Shown here: positions 1 to 7,819 of the stretch, in pieces | How positions within the stretch are numbered: the first letter of the stretch is position 1 | How the letters are laid out: each line of letters begins with the position of its first letter | Source of the DNA: Planctomycetaceae bacterium | Lineage (GTDB): Bacteria; Planctomycetota; Planctomycetia; Planctomycetales; Planctomycetaceae | DNA: 64,000 bases | Direction of reading: 5' to 3' | Assembly: GCA_002722955.1 (NCBI GenBank) | Contig: PBMZ01000080.1 | Coordinates: 1 to 64,000 of the forward strand | Notes under the pieces: generated by a model | Database searches by the model: none | Told to the model about the DNA's origin: nothing | What the model saw: the letters and a program-made list of their open reading frames with translations, nothing else | Position numbers and translations under genes: made by a program

Positions 1-746
1 CATCCGCCGTCGATCAGATCATGTAGGGCGGAATGTTCAGATTGGAATGGATGGTCAGTGTCCGGAATTTGCATGACCTGAAGGGTTTCAGACCAGGATT
101 GCACGTTCTCGAAGTGACCGTAGAGAGCGCGGGTGTTTGTTTTGAGCCAATGTGACGATGTGTACGATGGCAATCCGAGAAGTCTCGGAAGCAATCGGGC
201 TTGGCCGGTCGCGTCGATGACGAACTTTGCTTCGAACTCGATATCGCCAGCCGTTAGCCGCCAAGGTTTGCGTGAGGTGATTTGCGTGATGTTTGTCAGT
301 GGTAGGCAATGAACGCCGGCTGAAGCCGCTTCTTCCCAGAAGAGTTGGTCCACTGCCGATCGCAGCCAATTTGTATCGGACGTTTCATACGATGCACTTG
401 CCGCCACCAACAGTTCTGTTGCGTGATCAGTAGTGGCCCGAAATGGCTCGCCGGCCTTGTGCTGAAAGTAGCTAAAGCCACGCTTGGGACCTCGCGGAAT
501 AAGAGGATAGGTTTGCTTCCAGCTTCCATATTTGGTCAGCGGCTTGATGCGAGGCAACTCGTAGCGATCACAAAGATCACTCAAGATTAAGTTGGCAATC
601 GGAGTAGACGATTCACCAATAGCGAAACGCGGATGGATGCCTCGATCGACCAACGTGCATTCAAAGCCAGACTTTTGCAAGATAGCGGCCGTCAGCGACC
701 CGCTGAAACCGCCGCCTAAGATCAAGATGTCACTTTGAATCGTCAT
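1..746 (-). CDS. FAD-dependent oxidoreductase, halogenase-like (C-terminus outside window)
   Basis: The start codon is at 746-744 and the frame stays open to the window edge, so about 248 N-terminal residues are seen. A Rossmann dinucleotide-binding motif GGGFSG (residues 11-16) is followed by an acidic residue-containing strand end (LVDR), a GESSTP motif (44-49) and a later DATG motif. GExxxP after the first FAD motif is typical of the flavin-dependent halogenase/geranylgeranyl reductase-like monooxygenase group. The halogenase WxWxIP signature cannot be confirmed in the visible part, so halogenation is not claimed. The start overlaps the stop of the upstream radical SAM gene by 3 nt (ATGA), which implies translational coupling in a five-gene operon. 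Substrate unknown. Confidence 0.8.
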   Translation of the reverse strand, partial: MTIQSDILILGGGFSGSLTAAILQKSGFECTLVDRGIHPRFAIGESSTPIANLILSDLCDRYELPRIKPLTKYGSWKQTYPLIPRGPKRGFSYFQHKAGEPFRATTDHATELLVAASASYETSDTNWLRSAVDQLFWEEAASAGVHCLPLTNITQITSRKPWRLTAGDIEFEAKFVIDATGQARLLPRLLGLPSYTSSHWLKTNTRALYGHFENVQSWSETLQVMQIPDTDHPFQSEHSALHDLIDGG

Positions 747-1684
747 GGATCACACTTGCATCGCACTTGCGGTGTTTTGCCTTGAGTCAGATTCATGTGC
801 TGCAATCGATCTCGCCGCTGCGGCCCGCAATCGGGGCATTGATAGAATTGCTCGACATCCCACAGGTCCATGAAGACGCGTCCGTGAGAACAAGGAAGCA
901 ATTCGTCGATGACACGTTCCATCGATCGGATCGTCGGGCGTTGAAAGCTGCCGTCATCGAGCATCGAATCCAAGATACCGTTACCGGGTCGAGTCGGAAT
1001 GATCGAACAACAAGTGACGCCCATGTCGAAGGCCGAGTTAGCAGACTTGATGGCCCAATCGACGCCCTCGTCTTCAGTTAAATGAGGTGGCCTCAAGAGT
1101 ATGAACGCGCGAACGGCAATGTCGTGACTGGTCAAGAATTCGGTCGCGCGGGAAAAGTCGTCGACGGTCATTTGTTTGTTCAACAACGGTAAAATTTCAG
1201 GGTGAGTCGTCTCGAGGCCCATGGCAACTTCCATTCGGCTCTCGACTCGATCCCGAAACTGCAAGCATCGATCATCGGTCAATCGAGGATGATTCTCGAC
1301 AATCACAGTGCGAAAGCCGTGACACCGCTGTGAGATCGCGTCATGGTCACTCGGTGAAATCGCCTTCGCGTCGAAGAAGTTGCCGCTGTTGTAGAGTTTG
1401 ATCGAGTCCGCTTGCGGAAGGCGTTCTAAGGCATAATCGATCTGTTTCGGTATGCTGCCAGCACTCACCATTTCGTCGCTGGTGTTTTTCCACAGATCAC
1501 ACATCAAGCAACGAAACGGGCACTCACGATTCGATAAGAACAGCGTGGCGACATCTTCCAACTCTCCAACGGCCGAGTATTCCTGCTCCACCAGAAAGGC
1601 GTAGGGCTTCGATTCATCGACCGCGTTTTTGGGCGGCCGAAGTTCCAGGATTTGTCGGTCGCTGAATCGCTGAGGAGGAATCAT
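743..1684 (-). CDS. Radical SAM protein (RaSEA/TIGR01210-like)
   Basis: 313 residues. The 4Fe-4S/SAM cysteine motif is CxxxCxxC at C55, C59 and C62 within ECPFRCLMCDLW. The CPFRCLMCDLW form and the C-terminal CPDCG...CKC cysteine cluster resemble the family that includes the archaeal archaeosine-biosynthesis radical SAM enzyme RaSEA (TIGR01210/COG1244). Bacterial members have no assigned role that I know of. The gene lies 17 bp after the SDR gene and overlaps the FAD oxidoreductase start, so it probably acts in the same pathway as those redox enzymes. Whether it modifies RNA or a small molecule cannot be told from the sequence. Confidence 0.85.
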   Translation of the reverse strand: MIPPQRFSDRQILELRPPKNAVDESKPYAFLVEQEYSAVGELEDVATLFLSNRECPFRCLMCDLWKNTSDEMVSAGSIPKQIDYALERLPQADSIKLYNSGNFFDAKAISPSDHDAISQRCHGFRTVIVENHPRLTDDRCLQFRDRVESRMEVAMGLETTHPEILPLLNKQMTVDDFSRATEFLTSHDIAVRAFILLRPPHLTEDEGVDWAIKSANSAFDMGVTCCSIIPTRPGNGILDSMLDDGSFQRPTIRSMERVIDELLPCSHGRVFMDLWDVEQFYQCPDCGPQRRDRLQHMNLTQGKTPQVRCKCDP

Positions 1685-1701
1685 GTTGCGAATTGAAGTC
1701 G

Positions 1702-2484
1702 TTACATCTCGCCATCGGCGCGGTTAGACCACCACGGGAGACCGACGCCACCGTCCATCGTCATCGTGCCGCCCGTCATGTAGTCGGCATCGTCGCTGAG
1801 CAAGAACGCGGCCCCCTTGCCAATTTCGTCCGGTTGTCCCAATCGCCCCCAAGGCAAATTCGCCCCGCCGACTTGCATTTGTTCTTCGGTAAAGAACTTT
1901 CGCTCGCCAGGCGTGTCGATCCAGCCGGGGTGCAAGATATTGACGCGGATCTTGTGTTCAACCAACTCGATCGCCGCTGTTCGTGCCATGTGATCAATAC
2001 CGGCCTTTGACATGTTGTACGCCATTGACGTCGGAATCGCTAAAACCGCATGCGGCGAACTGACAACAACGATCGAACCACCGTCGCCTTGCTTGACCAT
2101 CTGCTGAGCCGACGCACGGACGCCGTAAAACGCCCCCCACATCGATACGTTGACTGTTCGATGAAAACCGTCCATGTCAGCATCGATCATCAATTCGCGA
2201 TCACTGTAAGCCGCGTTGCTGACAAACCCGTTCAAGCTTCCGAACGCCTCGACCGTTTGAGCCACCAAGCCTTCGACTTCCTCTTGGTTCGACACATCGG
2301 CCTGTAGTTTGATGGCCTTGCGTCCGAGTGCCTCGATCTCTTGGACGACCTCATCGGCTTCATCGGGATGCGATCGATAATTGACCGCAACGTTGGCTCC
2401 CGCTCGAGCACACTCAACAGCGACACCACGGCCGATTCCTCGCGAAGCCCCCGTGACCAGTATGTTTCTTCCCTCAAGCTTCAT
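1702..2484 (-). CDS. SDR family NAD(P)-dependent oxidoreductase
   Basis: 260 residues, the classical short-chain dehydrogenase length. The cofactor motif TGASRGIG lies at residues 11-18. The catalytic Ser is in VVSSP (about 142-143), followed by Y156 and K160 (YNMSK). The usual NNAG is SNAA. The C-terminal GGTMTMDGG closing motif of FabG/glucose dehydrogenase-type SDRs is present. It sits 15 bp downstream of the zinc-ribbon membrane protein and 17 bp upstream of the radical SAM gene, in a same-strand operon. Oxidation of a sugar or hydroxy-acyl substrate is likely; the exact substrate is unknown. Confidence 0.88.
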   Translation of the reverse strand: MKLEGRNILVTGASRGIGRGVAVECARAGANVAVNYRSHPDEADEVVQEIEALGRKAIKLQADVSNQEEVEGLVAQTVEAFGSLNGFVSNAAYSDRELMIDADMDGFHRTVNVSMWGAFYGVRASAQQMVKQGDGGSIVVVSSPHAVLAIPTSMAYNMSKAGIDHMARTAAIELVEHKIRVNILHPGWIDTPGERKFFTEEQMQVGGANLPWGRLGQPDEIGKGAAFLLSDDADYMTGGTMTMDGGVGLPWWSNRADGEM

Positions 2485-2498
2485 TCTGCTGTCTTCTC

Positions 2499-3203
2499 CT
2501 AGAGTTCGTATTCACCGCGAATCGGCCGATCCTCGATGCCGAGGAATTCTTCGATCTCTTGTTCAATAAACATCGCTTGTTCGACGTCATGTAGACCAGC
2601 GACGAGCGTTTGGTTGCGGCCTCGGTCGCGAGCAATCTTGACTTCGTACGAATAGTTGCGGCCACCGTTCTTCGTTCTTCGAATTCGTTCGTAACAGAAG
2701 AGCTGGCTAACACTATCGGCACTGACGGTCTTGTTTCCGCCCCAGGGCAAGGGCCCGTGTGAAACGCGAATCGAACCATCTGACACAGTGATTTCAGTGT
2801 GGTTTATGAATAACGCAAAGATGTAATAGACCAATCCGACACCAACTGCTGTGTGAATTAGCCCAAACGCGGACATGAACCACAGCCCCTTGGAAATGGT
2901 CATTGAATGCCAAAACACCATGAATCCGTTCCACATCACTGCGAAGAAGATCAGAAACCAAACGGCAACCGTAAACCAGCGCCACGTGATTTTCAGGTGA
3001 TCGTTGCCACGTTCAATATTGCAGCGAGCGGGCATCTCGACAAATCGTTTTTCGCGTGCCGGCTCGGACGGAGGCTCGCCTTTTTTGCGAAGTGCAAATA
3101 CGGCGTGGCAATGTCGGCACCGCAAGATATGCATTTCTTGGTCGGTGTCTTCCAACGAAAGCTCACCCTTACACTTCTTGCAGGTTAGGTCGATCAGTGC
3201 CAT
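2499..3203 (-). CDS. Zinc-ribbon membrane protein of unknown function
   Basis: 234 residues. The N-terminus holds a zinc ribbon (CKKC near residue 9, CRHC near residue 29). Two hydrophobic segments follow at roughly 75-95 and 105-130, then a soluble C-terminal region resembling bacterial PH-like or DUF-type beta domains. Zinc ribbon plus membrane segments is a common planctomycete architecture with no assigned role. The gene begins 4 bp after the FAA hydrolase stop and ends 14 bp before the SDR start, so it is embedded in the operon, but nothing in it suggests catalysis. Confidence 0.75.
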   Translation of the reverse strand: MALIDLTCKKCKGELSLEDTDQEMHILRCRHCHAVFALRKKGEPPSEPAREKRFVEMPARCNIERGNDHLKITWRWFTVAVWFLIFFAVMWNGFMVFWHSMTISKGLWFMSAFGLIHTAVGVGLVYYIFALFINHTEITVSDGSIRVSHGPLPWGGNKTVSADSVSQLFCYERIRRTKNGGRNYSYEVKIARDRGRNQTLVAGLHDVEQAMFIEQEIEEFLGIEDRPIRGEYEL

Positions 3204-3207
3204 ATTA

Positions 3208-4026
3208 TCACGCTTCGTTAATGACGGGGTTGGTCAGTGCCCCGATGTTCTCGATCTCGATCGTGCATGTGTCACCGTCCTTGAGGAACACCGGTGGCTT
3301 TCGGGCCGCGCCAACTCCTTGTGGAGTTCCCGTCAAGATGACCGTTCCCGGTGCGAGGGTCGTACTGCCACTCAGGAACTCGATCAATGTCGGCACGTCG
3401 AAGATCATGTCATCGGTATTCCAATCCTGAAGAGCCTCGCCGTTCAAGATTGTCTTGATGCCTAACGCGTTGGGATCGGAAATCTCGTCGCTTGTGACCA
3501 GGCAAGGCCCCAACGGACAAAACGTGTCGAAGTTCTTGCCACGACACCATTGGCTGCCACCCCACTTGATTTGCCAATCGCGAGCACTCACATCGTTGGC
3601 GCAAGTATAGCCAAGGACATAATCCAATGCATTCTCTTTCGTGGCGTTCTTGCAGGTCTTGCCAATGACAACCGCCAGCTCGCACTCATAGTCGACTTCG
3701 TGACTGGCCAGTTTTGTTGGCAAGATGATGGGGTCTTCCGGGTTCTGAACGACGCTGGGCATCTTGATGAACAGGATGGGATGCTCGGGGTAAGCTGCGT
3801 TGCTTTCGTCCGCGTGCTTGCGGTAATTCAAGCCAATGCACAGCACAGCGGCTGGTTTGATGGGAGCAAGCAGCTTGCTGACCGTGGCCGTTTCGCCGGT
3901 GTCGGTGAACTCGCCGAGGATGTCGCCATCAATGCGTGTTGTCGAACCATCGTCGTGTTGGCAACCGTAGGTTTCGTTGCCCGAGTCGTCTAAGTAGCGG
4001 ATGATTTTCATCGGTTGTGATTCCAA
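3208..4026 (-). CDS. Fumarylacetoacetate hydrolase (FAA) family protein
   Basis: 272 residues from the ATG at 4026. An in-frame ATG at 4011 gives MKIIRYL, which matches family N-termini, and may be the true start. The FAA fold is shown by the metal-binding acidic cluster DYECELAVVIGK, the CANDVSARDWQ segment and the C-terminal LTGTPQGVG motif. Family members cleave C-C bonds or hydrate 2-keto acids such as 2,4-diketo-3-deoxy-sugar acids, acylpyruvates and 2-hydroxypentadienoate. Together with the SDR two genes downstream, sugar-acid or aromatic catabolism is plausible but unproven. It is the first gene of the operon, preceded by a hairpin repeat. Confidence 0.88.
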   Translation of the reverse strand: MESQPMKIIRYLDDSGNETYGCQHDDGSTTRIDGDILGEFTDTGETATVSKLLAPIKPAAVLCIGLNYRKHADESNAAYPEHPILFIKMPSVVQNPEDPIILPTKLASHEVDYECELAVVIGKTCKNATKENALDYVLGYTCANDVSARDWQIKWGGSQWCRGKNFDTFCPLGPCLVTSDEISDPNALGIKTILNGEALQDWNTDDMIFDVPTLIEFLSGSTTLAPGTVILTGTPQGVGAARKPPVFLKDGDTCTIEIENIGALTNPVINEA

Positions 4027-4059
4027 CTGTCAGTGCGTTCCAAGGTCTCGTTTAACACC

Positions 4060-4115
4060 GTGGCCCCGCGACTCCGCTCGCGGGGAATTTCCAGCGAACG
4101 GAGCCGCAGGGCCAC
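4060..4115. repeat. Imperfect inverted repeat (hairpin)
   Basis: The arms GTGGCCC...CTCCG and CGGAG...GGGCCAC pair around a short AT-containing loop. It lies between the pheS stop (4173) and the FAA hydrolase start (4026). There is no U-tract, so a simple intrinsic terminator is not indicated. It looks like one of several dispersed palindromes in the window. Confidence 0.7.
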
Positions 4116-4172
4116 GATGCGCAGTGTCTCGGACGATTATTGACGGCGAAAACCGAGATTGCCAGCCGCGAA

Positions 4173-5180
4173 TCAGAACTGGCTTAAGAATTGCACGTCG
4201 TTTTCATAGAAGCGTCGGATGTCGTTGACTTGATGCCGCCGCATGCAGAAACGTTCGATGCCTAATCCAAATGCGAAACCGCAGACCTCTTCGGGATCGT
4301 AGCCAACTGCCGAAAGCACATTCGGATCAACCATCCCCGCGCCACCGACCTCAAGCCAAGTTCCGTCCCAGAGCATGTCAACCTCGACAGAGGGTTCCGT
4401 AAATGGGAAGAACGAAGGTCGAAAGCGAATCTCGACGCCCTCGCCCAAGTAAGCGGTAGCGAACAGCTTGAGCACAGTCTTCAGCTCGGCCATGTTGACC
4501 GAGTCGCCCACCATCAGGCCTTCCATTTGATGGAACATGCACGAGTGCGTCCGGTCGATGGTATCCGGCCGGTAGACACGCCCCAGCGACACGATGCGCA
4601 CGGGGGGGTTCGTCTTTTCCATCACGCGGATTTGCACGGTGGATGTTTGACTTCGAAGCAACGTCGGCCCATCCGTTCCTGCTGCTGCTTGTGCGGCCGA
4701 AAGATAGAAGTTATCCAGCGGATCGCGCGCGGGATGCACGTCGGGAATGTTCAATGCATCAAAGTTGTGGTAGCCGTCCTCAATCTCGGGACCATCGACG
4801 ACAGTGAACCCAAATCGTCCAATGATGTCCTTAAACTCGTCAATCGTTTGAGTGATCGGGTGACGACGTCCCAGCGTGTACTGAGTTCCCGGCAGTGTAA
4901 TATCGAGGCCCGTTAGCGATGCCTTGGGGCGGCTAATCTCACGCTTTCGCTTCTCGAAAGCTTCCGTTACAGCATTGCGGACTTCGTTGAATTGCTTGCC
5001 AAGAACAGGGCGCTCCTCGGAAGTGGCCTTGCCAAGCAATCCTTGCAAGTCCTTCAGCCGCCCCTTCTTCTTGCCTAGAAACTCGATCCGCACGGCTTCC
5101 AGAGCGTCAGGGCCGTCCGCTTCAGCTAGCGCCGTCGTTGCGGCAGCTTGATAGTCCTTGAGAGCGGCGATGGGATCCAT
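4173..5180 (-). CDS. pheS: Phenylalanine--tRNA ligase alpha subunit
   Basis: 335 residues, normal for bacterial PheS. A coiled-coil tRNA-binding N-terminus (about 1-85) is followed by the class II catalytic core. Motif 2 includes [12 protein letters not shown]. Motif 3 is [11 protein letters not shown], ending in the characteristic END-x-FL-x-QF C-terminus. It charges tRNA-Phe with PheT. pheT, normally directly downstream, is absent; the next gene on this strand is the FAA hydrolase. It lies 117 bp downstream of rplT in the conserved rpmI-rplT-pheS order. Confidence 0.97.
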   Translation of the reverse strand: MDPIAALKDYQAAATTALAEADGPDALEAVRIEFLGKKKGRLKDLQGLLGKATSEERPVLGKQFNEVRNAVTEAFEKRKREISRPKASLTGLDITLPGTQYTLGRRHPITQTIDEFKDIIGRFGFTVVDGPEIEDGYHNFDALNIPDVHPARDPLDNFYLSAAQAAAGTDGPTLLRSQTSTVQIRVMEKTNPPVRIVSLGRVYRPDTIDRTHSCMFHQMEGLMVGDSVNMAELKTVLKLFATAYLGEGVEIRFRPSFFPFTEPSVEVDMLWDGTWLEVGGAGMVDPNVLSAVGYDPEEVCGFAFGLGIERFCMRRHQVNDIRRFYENDVQFLSQF

Positions 5181-5297
5181 AGTGCCATCAAGTCATTGTA
5201 TTGCGAGCGTAAGTAGCCGGGCTCGCGGATTCTTCTCGTGTCAAAGGCTGCGGCTAGAAGCCCCAGCCACAAAAGGATGCCTTCGATTCTGGTCAGC

Positions 5298-5654
5298 TTA
5301 AGAAGCCAATGTCGTCTTCACGACACCAACGATCTCGGCAAACACTGCGGGATGGTGGATGGCTAATTCGCTGAGCATTTTGCGGTTCAATTCGATGTTG
5401 GCTCGTTTCAATCCGTTAACGAACGTGGAATATCGAATCTCGTGAGGACCGCAAGCGGCGCTGATACGAGTGATCCACAGACGGCGAAAATCTCGCTTGC
5501 GGTTCTTGCGGTCACGGTACTGATACGCGCGAGACCGCACAACGGTTTCCTTGACTGTTCGCAGCAGCTTGCTCCGGCCACCGAAATTGCCGCGTGCTTC
5601 TTTGAACAATCGTTTCTTAGCTCGATGACGTGCTTTACCGTATTTAACTCTCAT
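5298..5654 (-). CDS. rplT: Large ribosomal subunit protein bL20
   Basis: 118 residues, the standard L20 length. The basic N-terminal helix ([15 protein letters not shown]) and the core [15 protein letters not shown] are diagnostic. The protein binds 23S rRNA early in 50S assembly. It is 64 bp downstream of rpmI and upstream of pheS. L20 autoregulates this operon in several bacteria by binding the leader; no such structure was worked out here. Confidence 0.98.
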   Translation of the reverse strand: MRVKYGKARHRAKKRLFKEARGNFGGRSKLLRTVKETVVRSRAYQYRDRKNRKRDFRRLWITRISAACGPHEIRYSTFVNGLKRANIELNRKMLSELAIHHPAVFAEIVGVVKTTLAS

Positions 5655-5718
5655 CAGATCACCTGGAGGTCGCTGAGGCCGTTATCTTCAGTTTATAATT
5701 ATTTCGCAGTCGATTGGA

Positions 5719-5919
5719 TCAGCTCGAGGGCCGCAGCGCTTCGCGGATCGTCTCGGCGTCTTTTCCAGTCACCAGACCGTCTTTGCGGAGATGCCGCTTC
5801 TGCTTCGCACTTTTGTGACTTAACAAGTGGCCACGAAAGGCGTTACGGTGTTTTGCCTTGCCGCTAGCGGTCAGCTTAAAACGCTTTTTAATCCCTTTGT
5901 GGGTCTTTTGCTTAGGCAT
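5719..5919 (-). CDS. rpmI: Large ribosomal subunit protein bL35
   Basis: 66 residues starting at the ATG at 5919, giving [15 protein letters not shown], the conserved L35 N-terminus. The frame is open 18 codons further upstream, but that extension is not L35-like. The basic core [14 protein letters not shown] is intact. infC, which usually precedes rpmI, is not found upstream, so the operon here is rpmI-rplT-pheS only. Confidence 0.96.
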   Translation of the reverse strand: MPKQKTHKGIKKRFKLTASGKAKHRNAFRGHLLSHKSAKQKRHLRKDGLVTGKDAETIREALRPSS

Positions 5920-6175
5920 TTTCGTCGAACCATTTCCATTGAGAACGGAACGCGCATAAAGGCACGTCCCCAAGAATGAAGCGAACGATTATAGTGAGCA
6001 GATCAGGAGACGTCAAACGTTTGTGACATCTCGATTTCGGAGATTTCACATTCCACGTGGCACGTAGGTCGGCGGAAATCCACCGCGTTCCGATCAACAT
6101 TAAGTTGAACGCGAAAATGGGACGAACACGTGGTAATGTTCGCCCCATCTCATCGACCGAGGAATCGTGCGGAGA

Positions 6176-6713
6176 TTATAATCCAGACAACCATAGGTCC
6201 AAATCGAGCTGAAGGATGCCACGCTGCATCTGTTGTTGCAGCCGCGTTGGGACATCAAGGGGGCACCGATTCGAAGTCTTCGGCCGTTTGCCAGAGTGTT
6301 TCCGCCATCAATCACAGCGTCGAATGCGCCGCGAAGCGCATCTTGGCTAAACGGAAACGGAAAAGTAACCGCCTGGCCAGGCTGCCACGGTGGCGGCACT
6401 TGTTCGATGCGAGTTGAGCAAACGACCGAAATCATCGCTTCGTAGAAGACGCCATTGTCTCGAACATAGTCAACTCGCAGGCTACTTATTTGATTTGATC
6501 AACCACTTCGACTAAGTCGTAACCGGGTAGCTGGAGTAGGTAGTTGTCGATTTCATCAAACAACGACAGAAGTGCGTCGAATTTGCCGTCATCGGGCGAC
6601 GATCCAACGCCTACGCCAAAAATGCGGATTCGAGTTTCCCGCGCCTCTACAACTTCGGGAACAACAGTTACGACTGCCAAGGCAATCAAGAACGCTCTAA
6701 ACATTTGAATCAT
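6176..6713 (-). pseudogene. Frame-broken gene for a small secreted protein
   Basis: An open frame from 6713 encodes a signal peptide (MIQMFRAFLIALAVVTVVPE) and 75 residues, then stops at 6486. The stop coincides with a 5-bp tandem duplication (ATTTG twice, 6488-6497). With one copy the frame would read straight on into SSLRVDYVRDNGVFYEAM and so on. Further downstream, removing one base in CCGCC (6302-6306) and one G in the G5 run (6259-6263) would carry the frame to ETLWQTAEDFESVP and DVPTRLQQQMQRG, ending at the stop at 6176. No family is recognised. The 75-residue piece could alternatively be a short intact gene. Confidence 0.5.
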
Positions 6714-7248
6714 CCTTTTGCGGGTTCAAATAAGGTGTACGAACAATAAGGCTGAAAAGTGGCTTTACGATCACTGGATTTTTCACGTTCATGATCCTTT
6801 CTGTAAGTGGTCGAATTGGTCACCTATGTATTCATGCCGACGACACAGCAGGTTTTGCCGTAGAATTCGTGTTTTGAAATCCAGATTTACGGAATTGTCG
6901 TTGTTCGATACTGCAGACGAGGCTGCGTGGTAGATTGAGACTCTTGGGAACACATCTCGATACACCTACATCTGACATAATGGTAAGACGATTCATCTGA
7001 GGTGCTAAGCGAGGATTCAAGAATGGAAATCTTTGACTCTCGACAGACACCATTCAGGCAACCCGAGACGCTGAGATTTGGGCGACTGCCCTTTTTTCAT
7101 TCGAGTCAGCAAACCTGAAAGGCACCAGGGGGCGTCACACCGAATCTCTCGCTTCGCGACCCGGTATTTACACCGACAAAGGTGTTCACTAGATTCCGCC
7201 GTCTTTCATCGTTGCTCATGTGTTGGATGCGTTTCTCAAGGATGAATC
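6714..7248. other. Intergenic region without recognised gene
   Basis: About 535 bp between two divergent genes. Short open frames exist but none has convincing protein character. The region must hold the promoters of both flanking genes. No clear operator or RNA was identified. Confidence 0.6.
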
Positions 7249-7815
7249 ATGTCAAGTGAATCGTTTGCTCGGTCCGACGAAGCTTTCTGGTTACGCAGCC
7301 GCTGCCTGTTGATTTCGCTGTTTGCTCTTTTCGTTTGCTTCAATAGCGCGGGCTGCTCAGTCTTCATGGCTGCAAAGGCTCCCCACAAACGCAATCTCGC
7401 CGTGTTGGCACCGGGGAACACGCGGACAGAGATTCTGCAAGAAATTGGGCCGCCGAAGGAAACTCGACGAACCGATAACGGGCGGACGGACTCATTCGCA
7501 TTCAAACAGGGCTATTCGCTACCAGTACGAACTGGTCGATTCCTTGGTCACGTTTCCGCTGACCTTTCTTCGTTGGGCTTGTGGGAAATCGTGGGTACGC
7601 CGTTGGAGACAGCCTTTCAGGGCGAGGACGTAGCAGCGGAAGTTGTTTATGACGAAGACGAGCGAGCACAATATGTCGAGTACTCGTCAGGAGCCCACCT
7701 GCGTTACGGCGGGCCAACTCTCGCTCGGTGGCTGCGGCCCAAGTGGAAAATGCAAGCCGCAAAGTTGGGAGAATTGCCGTCCACAGGTGTCATCCAAGCC
7801 AGTGGCACTGAATAA
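7249..7815 (+). CDS. Putative lipoprotein with BamE/SmpA-like region
   Basis: 188 residues, with an AAGGA ribosome-binding site about 8 nt before the ATG. A hydrophobic N-terminal segment (about residues 17-33) ends in a lipobox-like SAGC, suggesting a lipid-anchored protein. The following segment (LAPGNTRTEILQEIGPP) resembles the start of SmpA/BamE/OmlA-type folds, where a small lipoprotein contacts outer-membrane assembly factors, but that similarity is weak. It is convergent with the large peptidase/hydrolase gene (4 bp between stops). Confidence 0.7.
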   Translation: MSSESFARSDEAFWLRSRCLLISLFALFVCFNSAGCSVFMAAKAPHKRNLAVLAPGNTRTEILQEIGPPKETRRTDNGRTDSFAFKQGYSLPVRTGRFLGHVSADLSSLGLWEIVGTPLETAFQGEDVAAEVVYDEDERAQYVEYSSGAHLRYGGPTLARWLRPKWKMQAAKLGELPSTGVIQASGTE

Positions 7816-7819
7816 GGTG

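Noticed and set aside
5974-6175. Candidate infC or leader peptide upstream of rpmI
   Set aside because: No IF3-like sequence or convincing short frame was seen.
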